DNA of 64,000 nucleotides. Origin: Erodium maritimum (taxonomy: Eukaryota; Streptophyta; Magnoliopsida; Geraniales; Geraniaceae). The notes under the pieces are model-generated. The model was given only the letters and a program-made list of their open reading frames with translations. It was not told the origin of the DNA and searched no databases. Position 1 is the stretch's first letter. Each line of letters starts with the position of its first letter. Of this stretch, positions 44,535-56,993 are shown piece by piece. Position numbers and translations under genes: made by a program. The stretch covers positions 33,660,252 to 33,724,251 of the forward strand of contig OY997592.1 of NCBI GenBank assembly GCA_963921825.1, read 5' to 3'.

Positions 44535-46139
44535 AGGTGGCTGCTGCAAAGCATTTCTCTGAGAGATTCACTGCCTCTCCTGCTCAAGAGCTTGATCTCA
44601 ATGATCTCCCTTTTGCCTCCCTTTCCTCTGAGCAAGCTGGCTGGTTAGAGAGGCCTTTTGATGAAGAGGAAGTGCTTCAGTCTGTTTTGGCTTGCAGTGG
44701 AGACAAAGCTACTGGTCCAGATGGTTTTACTTTGCTTTTTTTCCAAGTCTGCTGGCCTATAATCAAACCAGATCTCCTTCTCTTTATCAACCATTTCCAC
44801 CACTCTGGTCTGTTGGGGAAAGGTTTAAACTCATCATTTATGACACTTATTCCTAAAGGACCTTCTCCTCTTACCTTTGATGACTATAGACCTATTAGTC
44901 TAATGGGGGGTCCTTACAAGATTTTATCCAAGATGTTGTCATTAAGATTAAAGTCTTTAATTGGGTTCTTGGTTGGAGATGAACAAACTGGCTTCATATA
45001 AGGAAGGAAAATTACAGATGGAATTCTCATTGCCTCAGAAGTAGTACATTTTATCAAAAAGACAAAGCAAAAAGCAATTATATTCAAAGCTGATTTTGAG
45101 AAAGTTTTTGACAATGTCAATTGGGATTTTTTATTGTCATTACTCACATATTCTTGAATATTATCAATTATTCCTACAGTTGGGAAGCTTCAAGGCTCAA
45201 GAACAGCTCTTCTTTGTTCTCCTACACTTTGTGGAAGAACAATCCAAGAGAATGTTTTCCTTGGACTCCTTCTATTACCTGTTGATTGCTGCTGCCTGGT
45301 TTGGGTGGGGTAGGGTTGTTTGGGTGGCTTTGGTTAGGTCCTTAAGGAGAGGTGAGGTGGTGAGGGTTTCCTCCTCTGCTGGGGTTCTGGTTTGCCTTGT
45401 GAGAGTGGTAGTTAGGCCCTTGTTTACTTTTGTTATGTGTGTGGGTAGTTGTCCTCTAGGTGATTGTTTGGTCTTTAGCCTCCTCTTGGTTGCTGTCTGC
45501 CCTTTGTTTTGGGGCTGGTCTGTTCTGCTTCAGTTCTCTGGGTCCTGCTTGTTCTGGGTTACTCCTTGCCTTCTTTTTGTTGACTTTATTGGTTGTTGCT
45601 TTGGTCTTTTGGGTATTCTCTCTGGTTTAGATCTAGGGACTTCTGCTCAGCTCTTCATTAGTGTGCTTTGGTGTTATCAGTTTAGCCAAGTGAATTGTTT
45701 TTTTTTTCTGCAGAATCTTTTGTTGTTTTTAGTCATTGCTGCATAATCTGGTGTCCTTTCTGAGGCTACCTTTGCTTTTGATGCCTGCCGTGCGGCAAAA
45801 GTCTTCCCGTTACAAGCTTTGTTCAATTTCAGTTCCGTGGAGCAGAAGTCACCTGACTTTGTTGGCAATTTACTACCCGTTTGTTTCGGTAATACCAGTT
45901 AGAACATAGTTCATTTCAGATCCGTGGAGCACAAGCCATCTAAATTTTCTGGCTTTTCACTACCTGTTTGTTTTAGACACTTTGTTTGGCTTTATTTAGC
46001 TTCTTTACTGCTTTGCCCTTATCATATTGCTGCGTCTCTCTTTGGGCTTTTGGGATTCTTTTCGTAATCCTCTGTAACTCCTCTTTCACCTCAAAAGAGG
46101 TTTCAATTTAAATTCCTGTTTTGCCGATAAAAAAAAAAA
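44535..46139 (+). pseudogene. L1-like LINE fragment with 3' poly-A
   Basis: A 5'-truncated LINE. RT begins AAAKHFSERFTASPAQEL and includes SGDKATGPDGFTLLFF, NSSFMTLIPK, DDYRPISLMGGPYKILSKML and, after a TAA at 44999-45001, GRKITDGILIASEV and FKADFEKVFDNVNWDFLLSL. RT then breaks off near 45140, so the catalytic centre and C-terminus are deleted. The following 1 kb is 3' noncoding-like, ending TTTTGCCGATAAAAAAAAAA, a typical plant LINE tail. It is related to the LINE at 6218-7862 (shared GGPYKIL and LIPK blocks). No clear target duplication found. Confidence 0.85.
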
Positions 46140-46254
46140 GAAGTGTACATATCATTGAACTATTTGTTATATAAATGAGTAAATTATTTTTAGGATTGAA
46201 ACGGTGTTAATAATTTTTATATTGTGGTCATAAATTGATTTTCGTACGTTAGGA

Positions 46255-46349
46255 AGGGGATGATAGAAGGATGAAATTGTCGAAGCAAAATAAGACTTAC
46301 CAAAAAGGTCTGACTGATTTTATGATTCGCGTGATGGAGAAAATGTTAA
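46255..46349 (+). pseudogene. CACTA TNP2 transposase, N-terminal piece
   Basis: Translation gives DRRMKLSKQNKTYQKGLTDF. Its start matches the DRxWM plus YxxGLxxF signature at the N-terminus of plant En/Spm (CACTA) TNP2 proteins. The frame is interrupted by the LINE at 46350-49182 and resumes at about 49190 with MDGDDIELYKCPHRNC. Confidence 0.6.
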
Positions 46350-49182
46350 TTTTTTGAGAGATAATGTAATGTTTATTTAAATATCGGTAAGAAGGATATT
46401 TTGAAGAGGTTCAGGGATGTGACCCCCGGACCAATTCCAGACAGGGGAGGAAGAAGCCGCCCTGGCAAGCCAGTGAGCTGCTTTGTTCGCTGTCCGCTTT
46501 ACAAAAACGAGTTGCACGTACTCGAGATTAGCTAAAAGGGAAATACAATCTGTGATAATTGTCCCTAAAGGAGAGAGAAGTCTTCCTCCTTTCTTGATCA
46601 TATCCCCTATGACCTTACAGTCGCTCCTCACTGTCGCTCTCTGGTGTGGATGTTGCCTAAGCCAAGTCAACGCATCTCTGATAGCATATGCCTACACCAG
46701 GCCCGGGTTCTGGGGACCATGGAAGGATGTCGACCGGGCCGCTATAACACCCCCCCGGTCGTCCCTACCTATCCAACCCGTCCCCATCAAGTTCACCGCC
46801 GCGAAGAGCGCGCCATCTGTATTTACTGCCCACGTCCCCTAAGGTGGAGGATCCCACACCTCCGCCGCTTTGGGTTGATCATTTCCTGGTTTGACCTGCC
46901 TTTGCCGCTTCCGCCTAATAGCTTCAAGCCATCCCGCCTGTAAGTGGAAAGCTGTTTGGAAAACAGCATGCGCCTGTTGTGTCTGTTGTTCCCAGACCAC
47001 CTTATTCCTAGCCTTCCACACTTCCCATAGTATGCAGTTGATTAGACCCCCACTAGCCGGAGGCAAACTGATCAACATCCTTTGTAACCATTCGGAGATC
47101 GAATGAGCATCATGGGGGGTGTTCAACCCCGACTTAGTCCAGCATTCTGGCGCCAGTGGACATTGTACCAGTAGGTGAAGCTCCGATTCCTCCGCCCCTG
47201 AGCAGACCGGACACACCGCTTCCACCGCCACGTGTCTATGCCTGAGGTTGACTGCGACCTGAAGACATCCTGAACACGTCCTCCAGAGAAACGTCCGCAC
47301 TTTAGGCAGGACTTCCAGATTCCAGATGCGTGTCCAGATGTCTGTCTGAGGTTGAAAGATGGCTTGGTCCTGTTGGAACATCCCGTATGCCGCCTTCACC
47401 GTATACTGCCCTAGATAGTCCCCCGTCCAATACCAAGAATCTGATACTGCTGAATTACTCACTGGGACTACCAAGATAGCCCTTTGATCGTCCTCATCGA
47501 ACATCTGTCGTATTTTGTCTACGTCCCACCGTCGTTCGTGTGGGAACATAATATCTGATACCGGTGTTGTAGCCAGATCGACTCTAGTGATCGGACTCTC
47601 GACACAACTCCCACCAGCCACGGCTGATTACCAATCATCTTGGATGTCCCTGGCCCAATCGACCTTCTAGCCCCGCCCCTAACCAGCTCCTGAGCCGATA
47701 ACAAGCTTTGCCAGACAAAACTCTGGTTGGGTTTCCGGACCGCGTCCAAGACCGAGGAATCCGGGTAATACCGAGCTTTTAAAACCCTTGCAACTAAAGT
47801 GGACTCGTCCTGTAGGAGTCTCCAGATCTGCTTACCCAGTAAAGCTGAACTGAAATCATACATGTTCTTGAAACCCAGTCCCCCCTCCTCCTTAGGACGG
47901 GACATAGTCGTCCAGGACTGCCAAATGACTCCCTTCCCATCACCCCCGGAGGATTTCCACCAAAATCGGGCCAGCGCCACATTCATCTTCTCCAATAGAC
48001 CTTTTGGCAAGCGCATCATGCTCATAGTATACGTAGGTATCGCTTGAAGCACCGACTTGACTAGAACCTCCTTCCCAGCTCCATTCAGTAACTTCCCATC
48101 CCATCTTTGAATTCTCCTGAGTACTCTTGTCAGAATATACTGTAGCCCCTGTTTTCTACTTCGCCCCATCATATTTGGGATTCCCAGATAGGGGGAAAGA
48201 TGGATCAGTTCCGGGATCCCCAGAATTCGGACCCCATCCGCCCGACACGAAGGAGACGTGTTGGCACTGAAGAAAAGCGAAGACTTCTGTTGGTTCACAA
48301 CCTGACCTGACGCCTCTTCAAACATACTTAAATACCCCTTGACACGTCCCATCTCCAGCGGGGTCGCCTTACAGTATACGTAACAATCATCCGCAAAGAA
48401 CAGATGAGTCAGTGCCGGCGCCCGAGGGGTTATTCGAACTCCATGAAGTTCCCCCGTCGCCTCTGCCCCTTGAAGCAGTCTCGAGAACCCCTCCATACAG
48501 AATAGAAACAGGTACGGGGATAGCAGGTCGCCTTGTCTGATCCCCCTCTCCGGCTGAACAAAACCTGCTTGTTGCCCTCCCGCTACAATGTTGTAGGTGA
48601 CAGAGTACGTGCAACGACGGACAAGATTAATCCAATCTTCCCCCAAGCCGAAACCCCGCATCATGTCCCACATAAAACCCCATTCTACTCGGTCATAGGC
48701 TTTACTCATATCCAATTTCAATGCCACCCACCCTCCTTTCCTTGCTTCTTATTTTTCAAATAATGGAGAGTTTCATATGACAAAATAATATTATCCTGGA
48801 TAGAACGTCCAGGAACAAACGCACCTTGTGTTTCCAAGATCAGCTCATGCAGCAGGCTTTTCATACGATTCGCCGCCACCTTTTGAAACAATCTTGAATA
48901 TCACAGTACACAATGCGATGGGTCGCAAATCCTTTAGGGACATCGGGCACTCCACTTTCGGAATCAGAACCAACGTCGTTCTGTTTAGTTCTTTCGGGAT
49001 CTCCTCCCCCGCGAAGACTCTCCTCACCCATTGTGTGATGTCTGCACCGACCGTGCCCCAATACTTCTGTTAAAAATACGGATTGAGGCCATCCGGGCCC
49101 AGAGACTTGTTCGGTCCCATAGAGAAAGTAGCCTCCCTAACTTCCTCAGAGGACACCTCACTCATGAGAGCCTGGTTCAGTT
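46350..49182 (-). pseudogene. LINE with RT, zf-RVT and RNase H, inserted in CACTA
   Basis: A minus-strand non-LTR element. The 5' part (49182-48730) holds SLGPDGLNPYF and LNRTTLVLIPK. RT follows (LKLDMSKAYDRVEW near 48710, GIRQGDLLSPYLFLFCMEG near 48530, catalytic LFFADD near 48410). The zinc-binding RT domain is at 46839-47621 (KVRTFLWRTCSGCL, CPVCSGAEESELHLLVQCPL). The RNase H end is at 46377-46670 (SDCKVIGDMI, VKRTANKAAHWLAR). Frameshifts occur near 48890, 47625 and before RNase H. The 3' end on the + strand is a short T6 run (46350-46355). It is 5'-truncated, as LINE insertions usually are. Confidence 0.9.
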
Positions 49183-51960
49183 ATAATGGATGGTGATGAC
49201 ATAGAATTGTACAAGTGTCCACATAGAAATTGTGTGAACGACCGTTACTAGAAAATGGAAGAGGTTTTGAAGCACATGATAAAAGGATGTGGGATTATGT
49301 CATCATACGATTTATGGTACCATCACGGTGAAGAGGACATAAGGCCTAGGTCATTCGCATAATTCAGACAACAAAATATAGATATGACCAACCGTGCTTC
49401 ATCAAGTAATCTGGCGTGTGATGATCAAGAAGTCTGGTATGATCCAACAAGAGAGTATGTCCAAGATGTGTTTCCATTCCGTAACACTACTATTGATGGA
49501 GGTGGCCATAATTATCCTATTCATTATGATGATGATAGCTCATTTACAAATGAAGAGGCTGACAGGTACGGGAAAATGTTGAGTGACCAACAAACCGCAT
49601 TGTACGAAAGGGCATTTAAAAACAAACTTTCAACCTTTATGAATCCGACTATTGTGCCTCCTAGCACATGGCCAGTTGTTGTAATCCCTTACAACTTGCC
49701 TCGAACATGTGCGTGAAGAAAGACTGAAAGAGTTTAACATATTACTGTTGTTGATATCAGGTCCTAAGTCATCTGGGAAGTATCTTAATACGGTTACGAG
49801 ACCACTCATTGAAAAGTTGTTGAATTTGTGGGAAAATGGGTTTGTGACATTTAATGATCTTATAATACAACGTTCACGATGCGAGTTTCAATAATGTGGA
49901 TCATCAGTAACTTCCTTGATATAGGGATGTTGGGGGCATTCAGACTAAGGGTTACTTGGCATGCCCGATATGTAAGCACGACATCGATGCGAAGCACGGA
50001 CACAACAAAATGTATTACTATGGGGCGCGGAAGGGGTTGCCCAATTCCACACGAAAAGTCACACCAGGAAGTATTAGCGCGGTGAGGGTGTATGGGAGAG
50101 AAGAATATCAAAGCCCCCATTTTCTGGTCATGAATTATACAGGAAGATAAGAGTTGAAGATGAACATTATTCCATAGAATCATTACATCAAAAGTTTGTT
50201 AGGAAATGGAGGGGGGGGGGGGGGGGGAGAAAATGTTGTGTTCGACACATGTGTTAATATTATGGGACCTTCCATATTGGAAAATGTTGGAGACAAGACA
50301 CGCGTTAGACGTGATGTACATTAAAAAGTATATGTGACAATCATATTGGATTGATGTTGAACTTTCCTATGAAGACTAAGTATGACCTTAAATACTATCT
50401 AATGTGGAAGGGAAAAGGTGTTCGTCAGAACCTATGGCCCGAGAAGAGAGAGTCAAAGACATTCACGTCGTATGCAAATTACACAGTCTGGACAGAGAAG
50501 CGTGAAGAAGTGCTTGAGAGGATTGCTTCAATACGTTATCTAGTAGGCTATGCAGAAGGCTTGAAAAACAAGGTCCAATTGGGTGAAAAGAAGTTTTTAG
50601 GGAGGAAAACTCACGACATGCATGTTTTGATTCATCGTTTACTTTCGATCATTATATGACCATATGTGGTGCCACCTGCCGACGCGATTTGTGAGCTTGC
50701 ACGTTTCTTTCAGACACTTTGTACAAGAGAGATCTTCAAGGAGCAGTTGCAATCAATGAAGACAGAGATTGTTGTGATTTTAGAAAGTTGGAGATGATAT
50801 TTCCTCCACCTTTTCATACCATCATGCTTCATTTGTGTTTACATCTTTCAGATAAAATAATACAACCTAGTCTCGTACATGGATGTTTTCCATGGAAAGG
50901 TATACATATCAACTTAGTATATATGTATAATTATATATGTTGATGATATTAATTAACTTATCCATTTATAAGTAACTTAGGTACTATAAAACGTGAGTAA
51001 ACAACAAGGGATACCATGCGGGTTACCGAAGCATACATTCAGCACCAATGTGTGATGTTCATAAGACTCTACCTGAATAAGGGTGTCATAACTAAGCTCG
51101 AAATAAGCCCTTGAAATATTTCACATGTGTCAATACTAGTGATTCTGTTAGTTCTTGAATGGAACAAGATGTTGACTACTGTGAAAGTAGCTTTTTTACA
51201 TTAAACGGTCATCCAGAACTATACCAAGCTTGATCACTTGTTCAATGAATTTACGGTGTTTTACACCATGCAATATTCAGACTTCAAAGACTTCAAACAT
51301 CGCATGGATACTTGGAACCTGACAATCAAGACTGCATTGGAACGAAACTTTGGGTTTTTTCGAGTGGCCTACATACTCATTATTGGTATCCAAGAACATG
51401 TTCCGTATTATAGGTGCACTATGAGTGGCGTAAATTAGTTTATGTGGATCGAGACTATACTACCACACCAAATTATGGAGTGATGCTACAAAGTCGCAAC
51501 ACGACGTATTACAGGGTTTTGTTAGAGGTTACTTAACTCATTTATGGTTACGGAATGTCGGTGGTGTTGTTCAAGTATCGATGGTATGACTCAAGACCAA
51601 CAAAGGTGAAGATAAATCCGGGAATTATATTTGTACAAACCAACACCAATTTTTACAAAGAAGACCCATATTTTCTCCCACTTATGGCTAAACATGTATA
51701 TATACGTAATTGTGTAGTGCTATTTATTAATTATTAAATTACTCATCTTTTGTTGAACTCTATCATTGTTTAATTTACAAGGTATTCTACATCGACTATC
51801 CGCAATTAGGTGGACATTGGAAGGTCGTTAATAAGATGTCACAATGAGGATTGTACAAAGGCACTACGATTAACTCTATTGATCAACAAAAGGAGGGAGG
51901 ATGTTCGAGACCCATAACAAGAGCTCAATCAGTCCTATGTTAAAACATTAACAATGACTG
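49183..51960 (+). pseudogene. CACTA TNP2 transposase, main part
   Basis: A degenerate En/Spm transposase in several frames. Landmarks: MDGDDIELYKCPHRNCVNDR (N-terminal zinc region) and LKHMIKGCG with DLWYHHGEE. Then come ISGPKSSGKYLNTVTRPLIEKL near 49760, GRGRGCPIPHEKSH near 50020 and GKGVRQNLWPEKRESKTF near 50410. Next are FLGRKTHDMHVLIHRLLSI near 50600 and an EIFKEQL stretch near 50730. A DUF4216-like C-terminal block (VVLFKYRWYDSRPTKVKINP, near 51560) follows. A G17 homopolymer (50211-50227) sits within it. No CACTA terminal repeats were identified. Confidence 0.85.
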
Positions 51961-52440
51961 AAATGGAAGATCATTAGTAACATAATGTAGGTAATGACTT
52001 CGACCTAGTATTCACGATGCCGCCTCTGCTCTGACTCTGACAACCTCCATGCCTCAGCTCCGAGCATCCCGAACACCATGTCCCGCGATAACTAGCCATA
52101 CCAACCGAGCCTTTACGTTTCTCTTTGCTATGATGTCGTCCCGCACTCCATCAGTCTCAACTCCGCCTCCAGGCGCCGACCTTATCTCCGCCTCCGACCA
52201 CCAACCTCTATCTCTGTCTAGGTTTTAGGGTTTAATGAATTTGGGGCAGATTTTGGGGTTTTAGGGTTTACAAAAACAATTGATTTGTGATGTTTAAGGT
52301 GTTGTTGGTTATTGAAATATAAATTATATAATTTTCGTTCATTATTGTTTTTTCTTAAACTAAAGTCAATACAAGTGGGTGACGATATTCTTCAATGTGT
52401 TGTTGTTTTTCTTTTCTGAGTCTCTATTGTTGTTATTGTT
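51961..52440. other. Unassigned sequence
   Basis: C-rich patch (52015-52220) with TCCGCC-type trinucleotides followed by AT-rich DNA. No family recognised. Possibly CACTA 3' flank or host DNA. Confidence 0.25.
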
Positions 52441-52736
52441 GAGAAAAATATCATAAAATTACCCTCAACTTTCAATTATTTTCATAAACTTACACTTAAC
52501 TTTCAAAAGTAACAAACCAGTACCTTAATTTTTAACTTTGCTCAAACTAGTAAATGACGTAAATATAAGGTAACTTTTATTTGAATTGATATTTTCCCCT
52601 CCTTAAATATAAATCTCAAACGACAACTGCCTTCACCTTATTCATTTTTGGGAAGTTGAGGTGGAGACCAAGTGCGTGGAAGGTGAATCGATTATGGCGG
52701 AGATGACTGTGGAAGAATGAGCCATCGATAGGCAAG

Positions 52737-52919
52737 TCTTCTTCTTCTTCTTCTTCTTCTTCTTCTTCTTCTTCTTCTTCTTCTTCTTCTTCTTCTTCTT
52801 CTTCTTCTTCTTCTTCTTCTTCTTCTTCTTCTTCTTCTTCTTCTTCTTCTTCTTTCTTCTTCTTCTTCTTCTTCTTCTTCTTCTTCTTCTTCTTCTTCTT
52901 CTTCTTCTTCTTCTTCTTC
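52737..52919. repeat. (CTT)n microsatellite, 183 bp
   Basis: About 60 CTT units, interrupted once by an extra T near 52854. The opposite strand reads as runs of Lys or Glu, which is not a real protein. Confidence 0.95.
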
Positions 52920-52939
52920 ATAAGCTCATTACTGAACAT

Positions 52940-53559
52940 CTAGGGCTTACGATTATTTTTTGGTTAGATGGGTTAGGGTTTCTGGGTTACAATTATTTGA
53001 GTCCTGGTACGTTTTATTTTAGAATTTTGAGTCCATCCTTCCATCTGACTGTCAACTGTTAGAAATATACCATGAGGGAGTTATGGATAGAACAAATGTA
53101 TATGAGGGAGGTGTTTTCACCCATTCATCACTACCGCGGATGAGTTTGGGTTTTTTAAGATGATGGGTTTAATATCTAAGTCAGGCAACAAGTATAATAT
53201 ACTAGAGGAGGAAGAAATCAGAAGTTCAACTGGTGAGTGATGAATGTATCGAAAAGTTGTTCAAGAGTCAAAAAAGTAAGGATGATGCCATTCAACTGTA
53301 GGTGGTTGATAGTGTTTCTCTTTTACGGATAATTTCGATGTGTTGGAAGTTATTGGGAGTCACAAAATGTAGTGATTAGTTTGAGGGATATAGTAGGTTA
53401 AAAAGAGAGGTAGGTTTTGCATATAGATGATGTAGAATATTACACAATAGATGAGGTGAGAACATTAATCAAAGTTGGGTATGATTTTAATGATTGTACT
53501 CTTAGTGGTACTTAATTGAGAGTACAGTCTACATAATTAATGGATAATATCTCACTAAC
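52940..53559 (+). other. MULE 5' region, doubtful transposase N-terminus
   Basis: Between the microsatellite and the recognisable transposase. A short frame near 53090-53160 (NVYEGGVFTH) is faintly like the YxGGxF start of plant MULE proteins, but frames are broken. The DDE catalytic core expected here is missing. Confidence 0.3.
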
Positions 53560-53569
53560 TTACATATTT

Positions 53570-54033
53570 AATTGTGGTTTAGGGTTTGGTTGCCAAATGC
53601 AGAGCATTGGTAATACATGAGGCACATGCATGCGAACTAGTACCTGAAGTTCAAATCCAAGGAGCTGACCAAGTTGTTTTATACATGCACAAAGGCTACA
53701 AATGCATAAAAGTTTGAATAGAGAATAGAGGAATGGAGGAAGGTCAATGAGGATGCCCACACCTGGGTGGTGAAAATCTTTCTTTACTAATAGAGGTAAG
53801 TCTGACATCTAGACCAATAATATGTTAGAGTGTTTCAAAAAGTGGATATTTTAGGGGAGGGCTAAACCAATTTATGAGTTGTGTGAGTACATTAGAGGTA
53901 AATTAATGAAGTTATTCTTCGAGAGGCATAACAAGGTTAAAGAGTTTAAGGGGAAAATATGTTATAATATCCAAACCATCTTAGAAGGTATAAAAGAGAA
54001 AAGTAGGAACTGTATAGCTTCAGAAAGTGCGGA
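53570..54033 (+). pseudogene. MULE transposase, region before SWIM domain
   Basis: Reads through stops as KFKSKELTKLFYTCTKATNA, then RIEEWRKVNEDAHTWVVKI, NNMLECFKKWI and KPIYELCEYIRGKLM. This matches the segment between the catalytic core and SWIM finger of mudrA-like transposases (usual form: W..KSKFPCGW...N..ESFN..I...R..PI..L.E.IR..LM). The frame continues to SAE at the LTR insertion site and resumes at 56994. Confidence 0.8.
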
Positions 54034-55824
54034 TGTAATAACCACTTCTGGTCAACGTCAGTCAAACCTGCGAAAAACAGGAAAATTTAAAAATTTTAAG
54101 ACAGACACTTAACTTAACTTAAATTGACCCCGAGGGTCATGCCGGACTTAAGTTGACCCCGTTATCGACTAAAATGAGTTACGGGGGACTCAGGGCAACT
54201 TCCTGGTCATTTTGGGAAAGATTGATTTTTCGCTGGAAAAGTCACCCGAGCGACGTTTTGGTCCATTCGAGGACCGTTTTGGACCCGAAAAGCTTAGCCG
54301 TCGTCGTAGCGGTCTTAGTTGGGCCGTTTCCTTGAAGCCCGTTCAGTTTAAATTTTTTTTGGGAAAAGTGCCCGTTCGGGGCCCGAAACGTCCGTTTTTC
54401 GCGAATCTGATTGGAAAATATCAACTAGATATTTTCCAAAAGGTATGGGACCCACCTTGACACTTGTCAAGTATATGGTGGTGTATTTTTTGGAGGGAAA
54501 AGGTGTGGTTGGAGAGGGTTGGCCGAGTATGGGGTATTAAGGGAGAGAAAGTTAGTTTTGTTGTTAGTTTAATTAAATTAGAAATTAGAAGAGAGGTTTT
54601 AGAGAGAGAAGGAGAAGGAGAAGAAGAGAGAAGAAGGGGGGTTGAGCTAGGGTTTGTGATCGAGCCCTTGGATCGAGTCAAAGCAAAGAGCAATCCCGTT
54701 CCCCTCGTTCTCCTCTACGGTAATACCCGAACCGATTCTCGTTTTGATTATTTTCAAGAGCTAGGGTTTGGTTATAAACTAAGGCTTAGGGTTGTGTAGA
54801 GTGTGGGGAGGTGTTGGAGACGTTTTAGAGGTGTTTGGGGGTTTAATTTCACGTTTTCCGGTGACCGGAGGCTCGGGAGGAGCTCCGACCACCGTGGGTG
54901 GTGGCCGGCCGGCCATGTGGTGGCTGGCCGGAGGTGGCAGCAGCCACCACTTGGTGGCCGAGCCCCTCCCTCAAACCCTAGGGTCTCGACCAAGCCTCTT
55001 GGGTGGGGCCCACGTGCTCGGTTGCTCGGGTTTTAATGTTCGGGTGGTTTAAAACGTCCCCCGGACCACTTTTTCCTAATCGAATCAAAATTTGGAATTA
55101 ATTTGGAGAAGTTGTAATTAATGGGTTTTGGGAAACTTTAAACGTTAATTAATTGACTTAGAAGTCGGAATTCAATTCCGTCAAGTGCGTTGGGTTCCTT
55201 GAAATATTCTAAGACCGTAGAAACGAAAATGGGGGCTTTTGGAGCCCCGGAAGGCAATTAACCAAAACCGGGCAGATTCGCCATGTCGGGCGAATCTGGC
55301 CCTTACGGGTCCTTTATCGGCATTATCGAATAATTGGGAAGTTTGGGAGTGACCGACATTGTCGGGGTTACGTTTGGGCGTTAAGTATGTAAATTTTTGG
55401 TTATTCGTACTAGTTTAAAAGTACTTTAAATTTGTGTTCTTTTAGATCGTGCTACGGACCGAGGCAAGGGGAAGCTCGGCGAGTGACTGAGTGTGCTTCG
55501 GGTGTTGTTGGAGCGCTTTTGGGATTGTATACGAGGTAGGGAAAAGTAGCCGGATCTCGGCCCTGATTAGGGAAAGTTAATAGTAGAATTGCATGTGACA
55601 CCGGGGTGTCGTGGGTTGAGTAGATTTATTTAATTATTAGAAAAGCATGATACGGGATTGTAGCGTTCAAGAGAAAAGCAAGTGACACTTAGTAGTGTCG
55701 TAGGAACAGAGAACTTAGCGATAATTGAATTACTGGAGGCATATGACCATGCCTGGAGGTTGTTTGTGAAACTAGTGATTTTAGGACCGTTGGAGGCATC
55801 GAGTATGCCGGAGGTTGTCGTGCG

Positions 55825-55985
55825 TTTTATTTAATTGTGGAGTTTGGGTGGCCTTGAGAGCCTGTATTTAATTGTTGAGTTTGGGTGGCCTTGAGAGCCC
55901 GTATTTAATTGTTGAGTTTGGGTGGCCTTGAGAGCCCGTATTTAATTGTTGAGTCGGGGTGGCCATGAGAGCCGTGTATTTAATT
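55825..55985. repeat. 39 bp minisatellite, four units
   Basis: Units containing TTGGGTGGCCTTGAGAGCC, the same family as 15740-15982. Confidence 0.85.
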
Positions 55986-56117
55986 TGGTGTCTTGAGTGG
56001 CAGTGAGTGCCCGTGGGGTTGTTGAACCCGAGTCTTGACTGTTGAGGTGTCTTGAGTGGCCTTGAGTGCCTGTGTGATTGAACTTGCCTGTGATTGTGAT
56101 TGTGGTTACCTGGGGTG

Positions 56118-56415
56118 GTGAGTTCTAAAGGTCGACAGCCTGATCCGACTTAGTGTCCATGAATTGCGAGTTCTAAAGGTCGACAGCCTGATCCGACTTA
56201 GTGTCGATGAATTGCGAGTTCTAAAGGTCGACAGCCTGATCCGACTTAGTGTCGATGAATTGCGAGTTCTAAAGGTCGACAGCCTGATCCGACTTAGTGT
56301 CGATGAATTGCGAGTTCTAAAGGTCGACAGCCTGATCCGACTTAGTGTCGAGGAATTGCGAGTTTGAAAGGTCGACAGCCTGATCCGACTTCGTGTCGAG
56401 GAATTGCGATAGGTC
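56118..56415. repeat. 48 bp minisatellite, six units
   Basis: Six units of 48 bp containing GTCGACAGCCTGATCCGACT. The nested element has four, so copy number varies among LTRs. Confidence 0.9.
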
Positions 56416-56993
56416 GAACCCTGACCTGATTGAGATTGGTTACTGAGCAGCTGGTGTGCGATCCTTTGTGATCTTGTTTGGTGTTGTGTCGTTTCGTTCG
56501 AGTCCTTGAGGAGGTCGTCGATAGTTGTATTGGGTCTACACTGTTTTTATCGAGTGTCGAGTCTGTTGAGCAAGGTGACGGGTTGTGGGTCAGTTGGGTA
56601 CTTGAGTTGGGGACTGTAGTCCCGGTGTTGGGTTTGGTTTTAGTGTTACTGGCTTTTTCTGCTAATTATGCCATAGTCAGTCTGTTATCCGTGGAGGTGA
56701 GCGAACGCTCACCCCTAGCTGCTTTTCTTACAGGTATCGATCACCGGACGGACTAGGTTAGCTCTTGAAGTTCATGGAGCTTAGAGCGGAGTCTGGTCTT
56801 TACTTTTGTTGAGTCTAGTGACGGATGTTGTACCTTGTCCACTTGTTGGGACGTTTTTGTATTGTAAATGCTATTATTTTGAGAAGTAAATGGAAATGTC
56901 AAAGCTTTTTATTGAAAACAGGTTTCAAGTGTTCATGTTTTTAAAAGTTCGCGTCCCGAGTTCGATTCGCTGAAATCGGGGCGTGACAGCGGA

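Larger units (their letters stand above)
54034..56988 (+). mobile_element. Gypsy solo LTR (2955 bp), TSD GCGGA
   Basis: Begins TGTAATAACCACTTCTGG and ends CGGGGCGTGACA, with GCGGA at 54029-54033 and 56989-56993. It has no internal sequence on either side. It is the closest relative of the nested element's LTR in the window, sharing the GGCCGG-rich segment and the 39 and 48 bp minisatellites (55825-55985 and 56118-56415). It disrupts the MULE transposase, so the MULE was already present. Confidence 0.96.

Noticed and set aside
45096..45746. A 216-residue frame that could look like a membrane protein
   Set aside because: It lies in the 3' noncoding part of a LINE; hydrophobicity results from T/G-rich sequence and no family is recognised.
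52381..52441. A 9 bp target duplication for the large MULE
   Set aside because: The terminal bases diverged and several alignments were tried; none gave matching flanks, so none is claimed.
52616..52939. A 107-residue Lys/Glu homopolymer frame on the minus strand
   Set aside because: It is the translation of the CTT microsatellite; triplet repeats stay open by nature.
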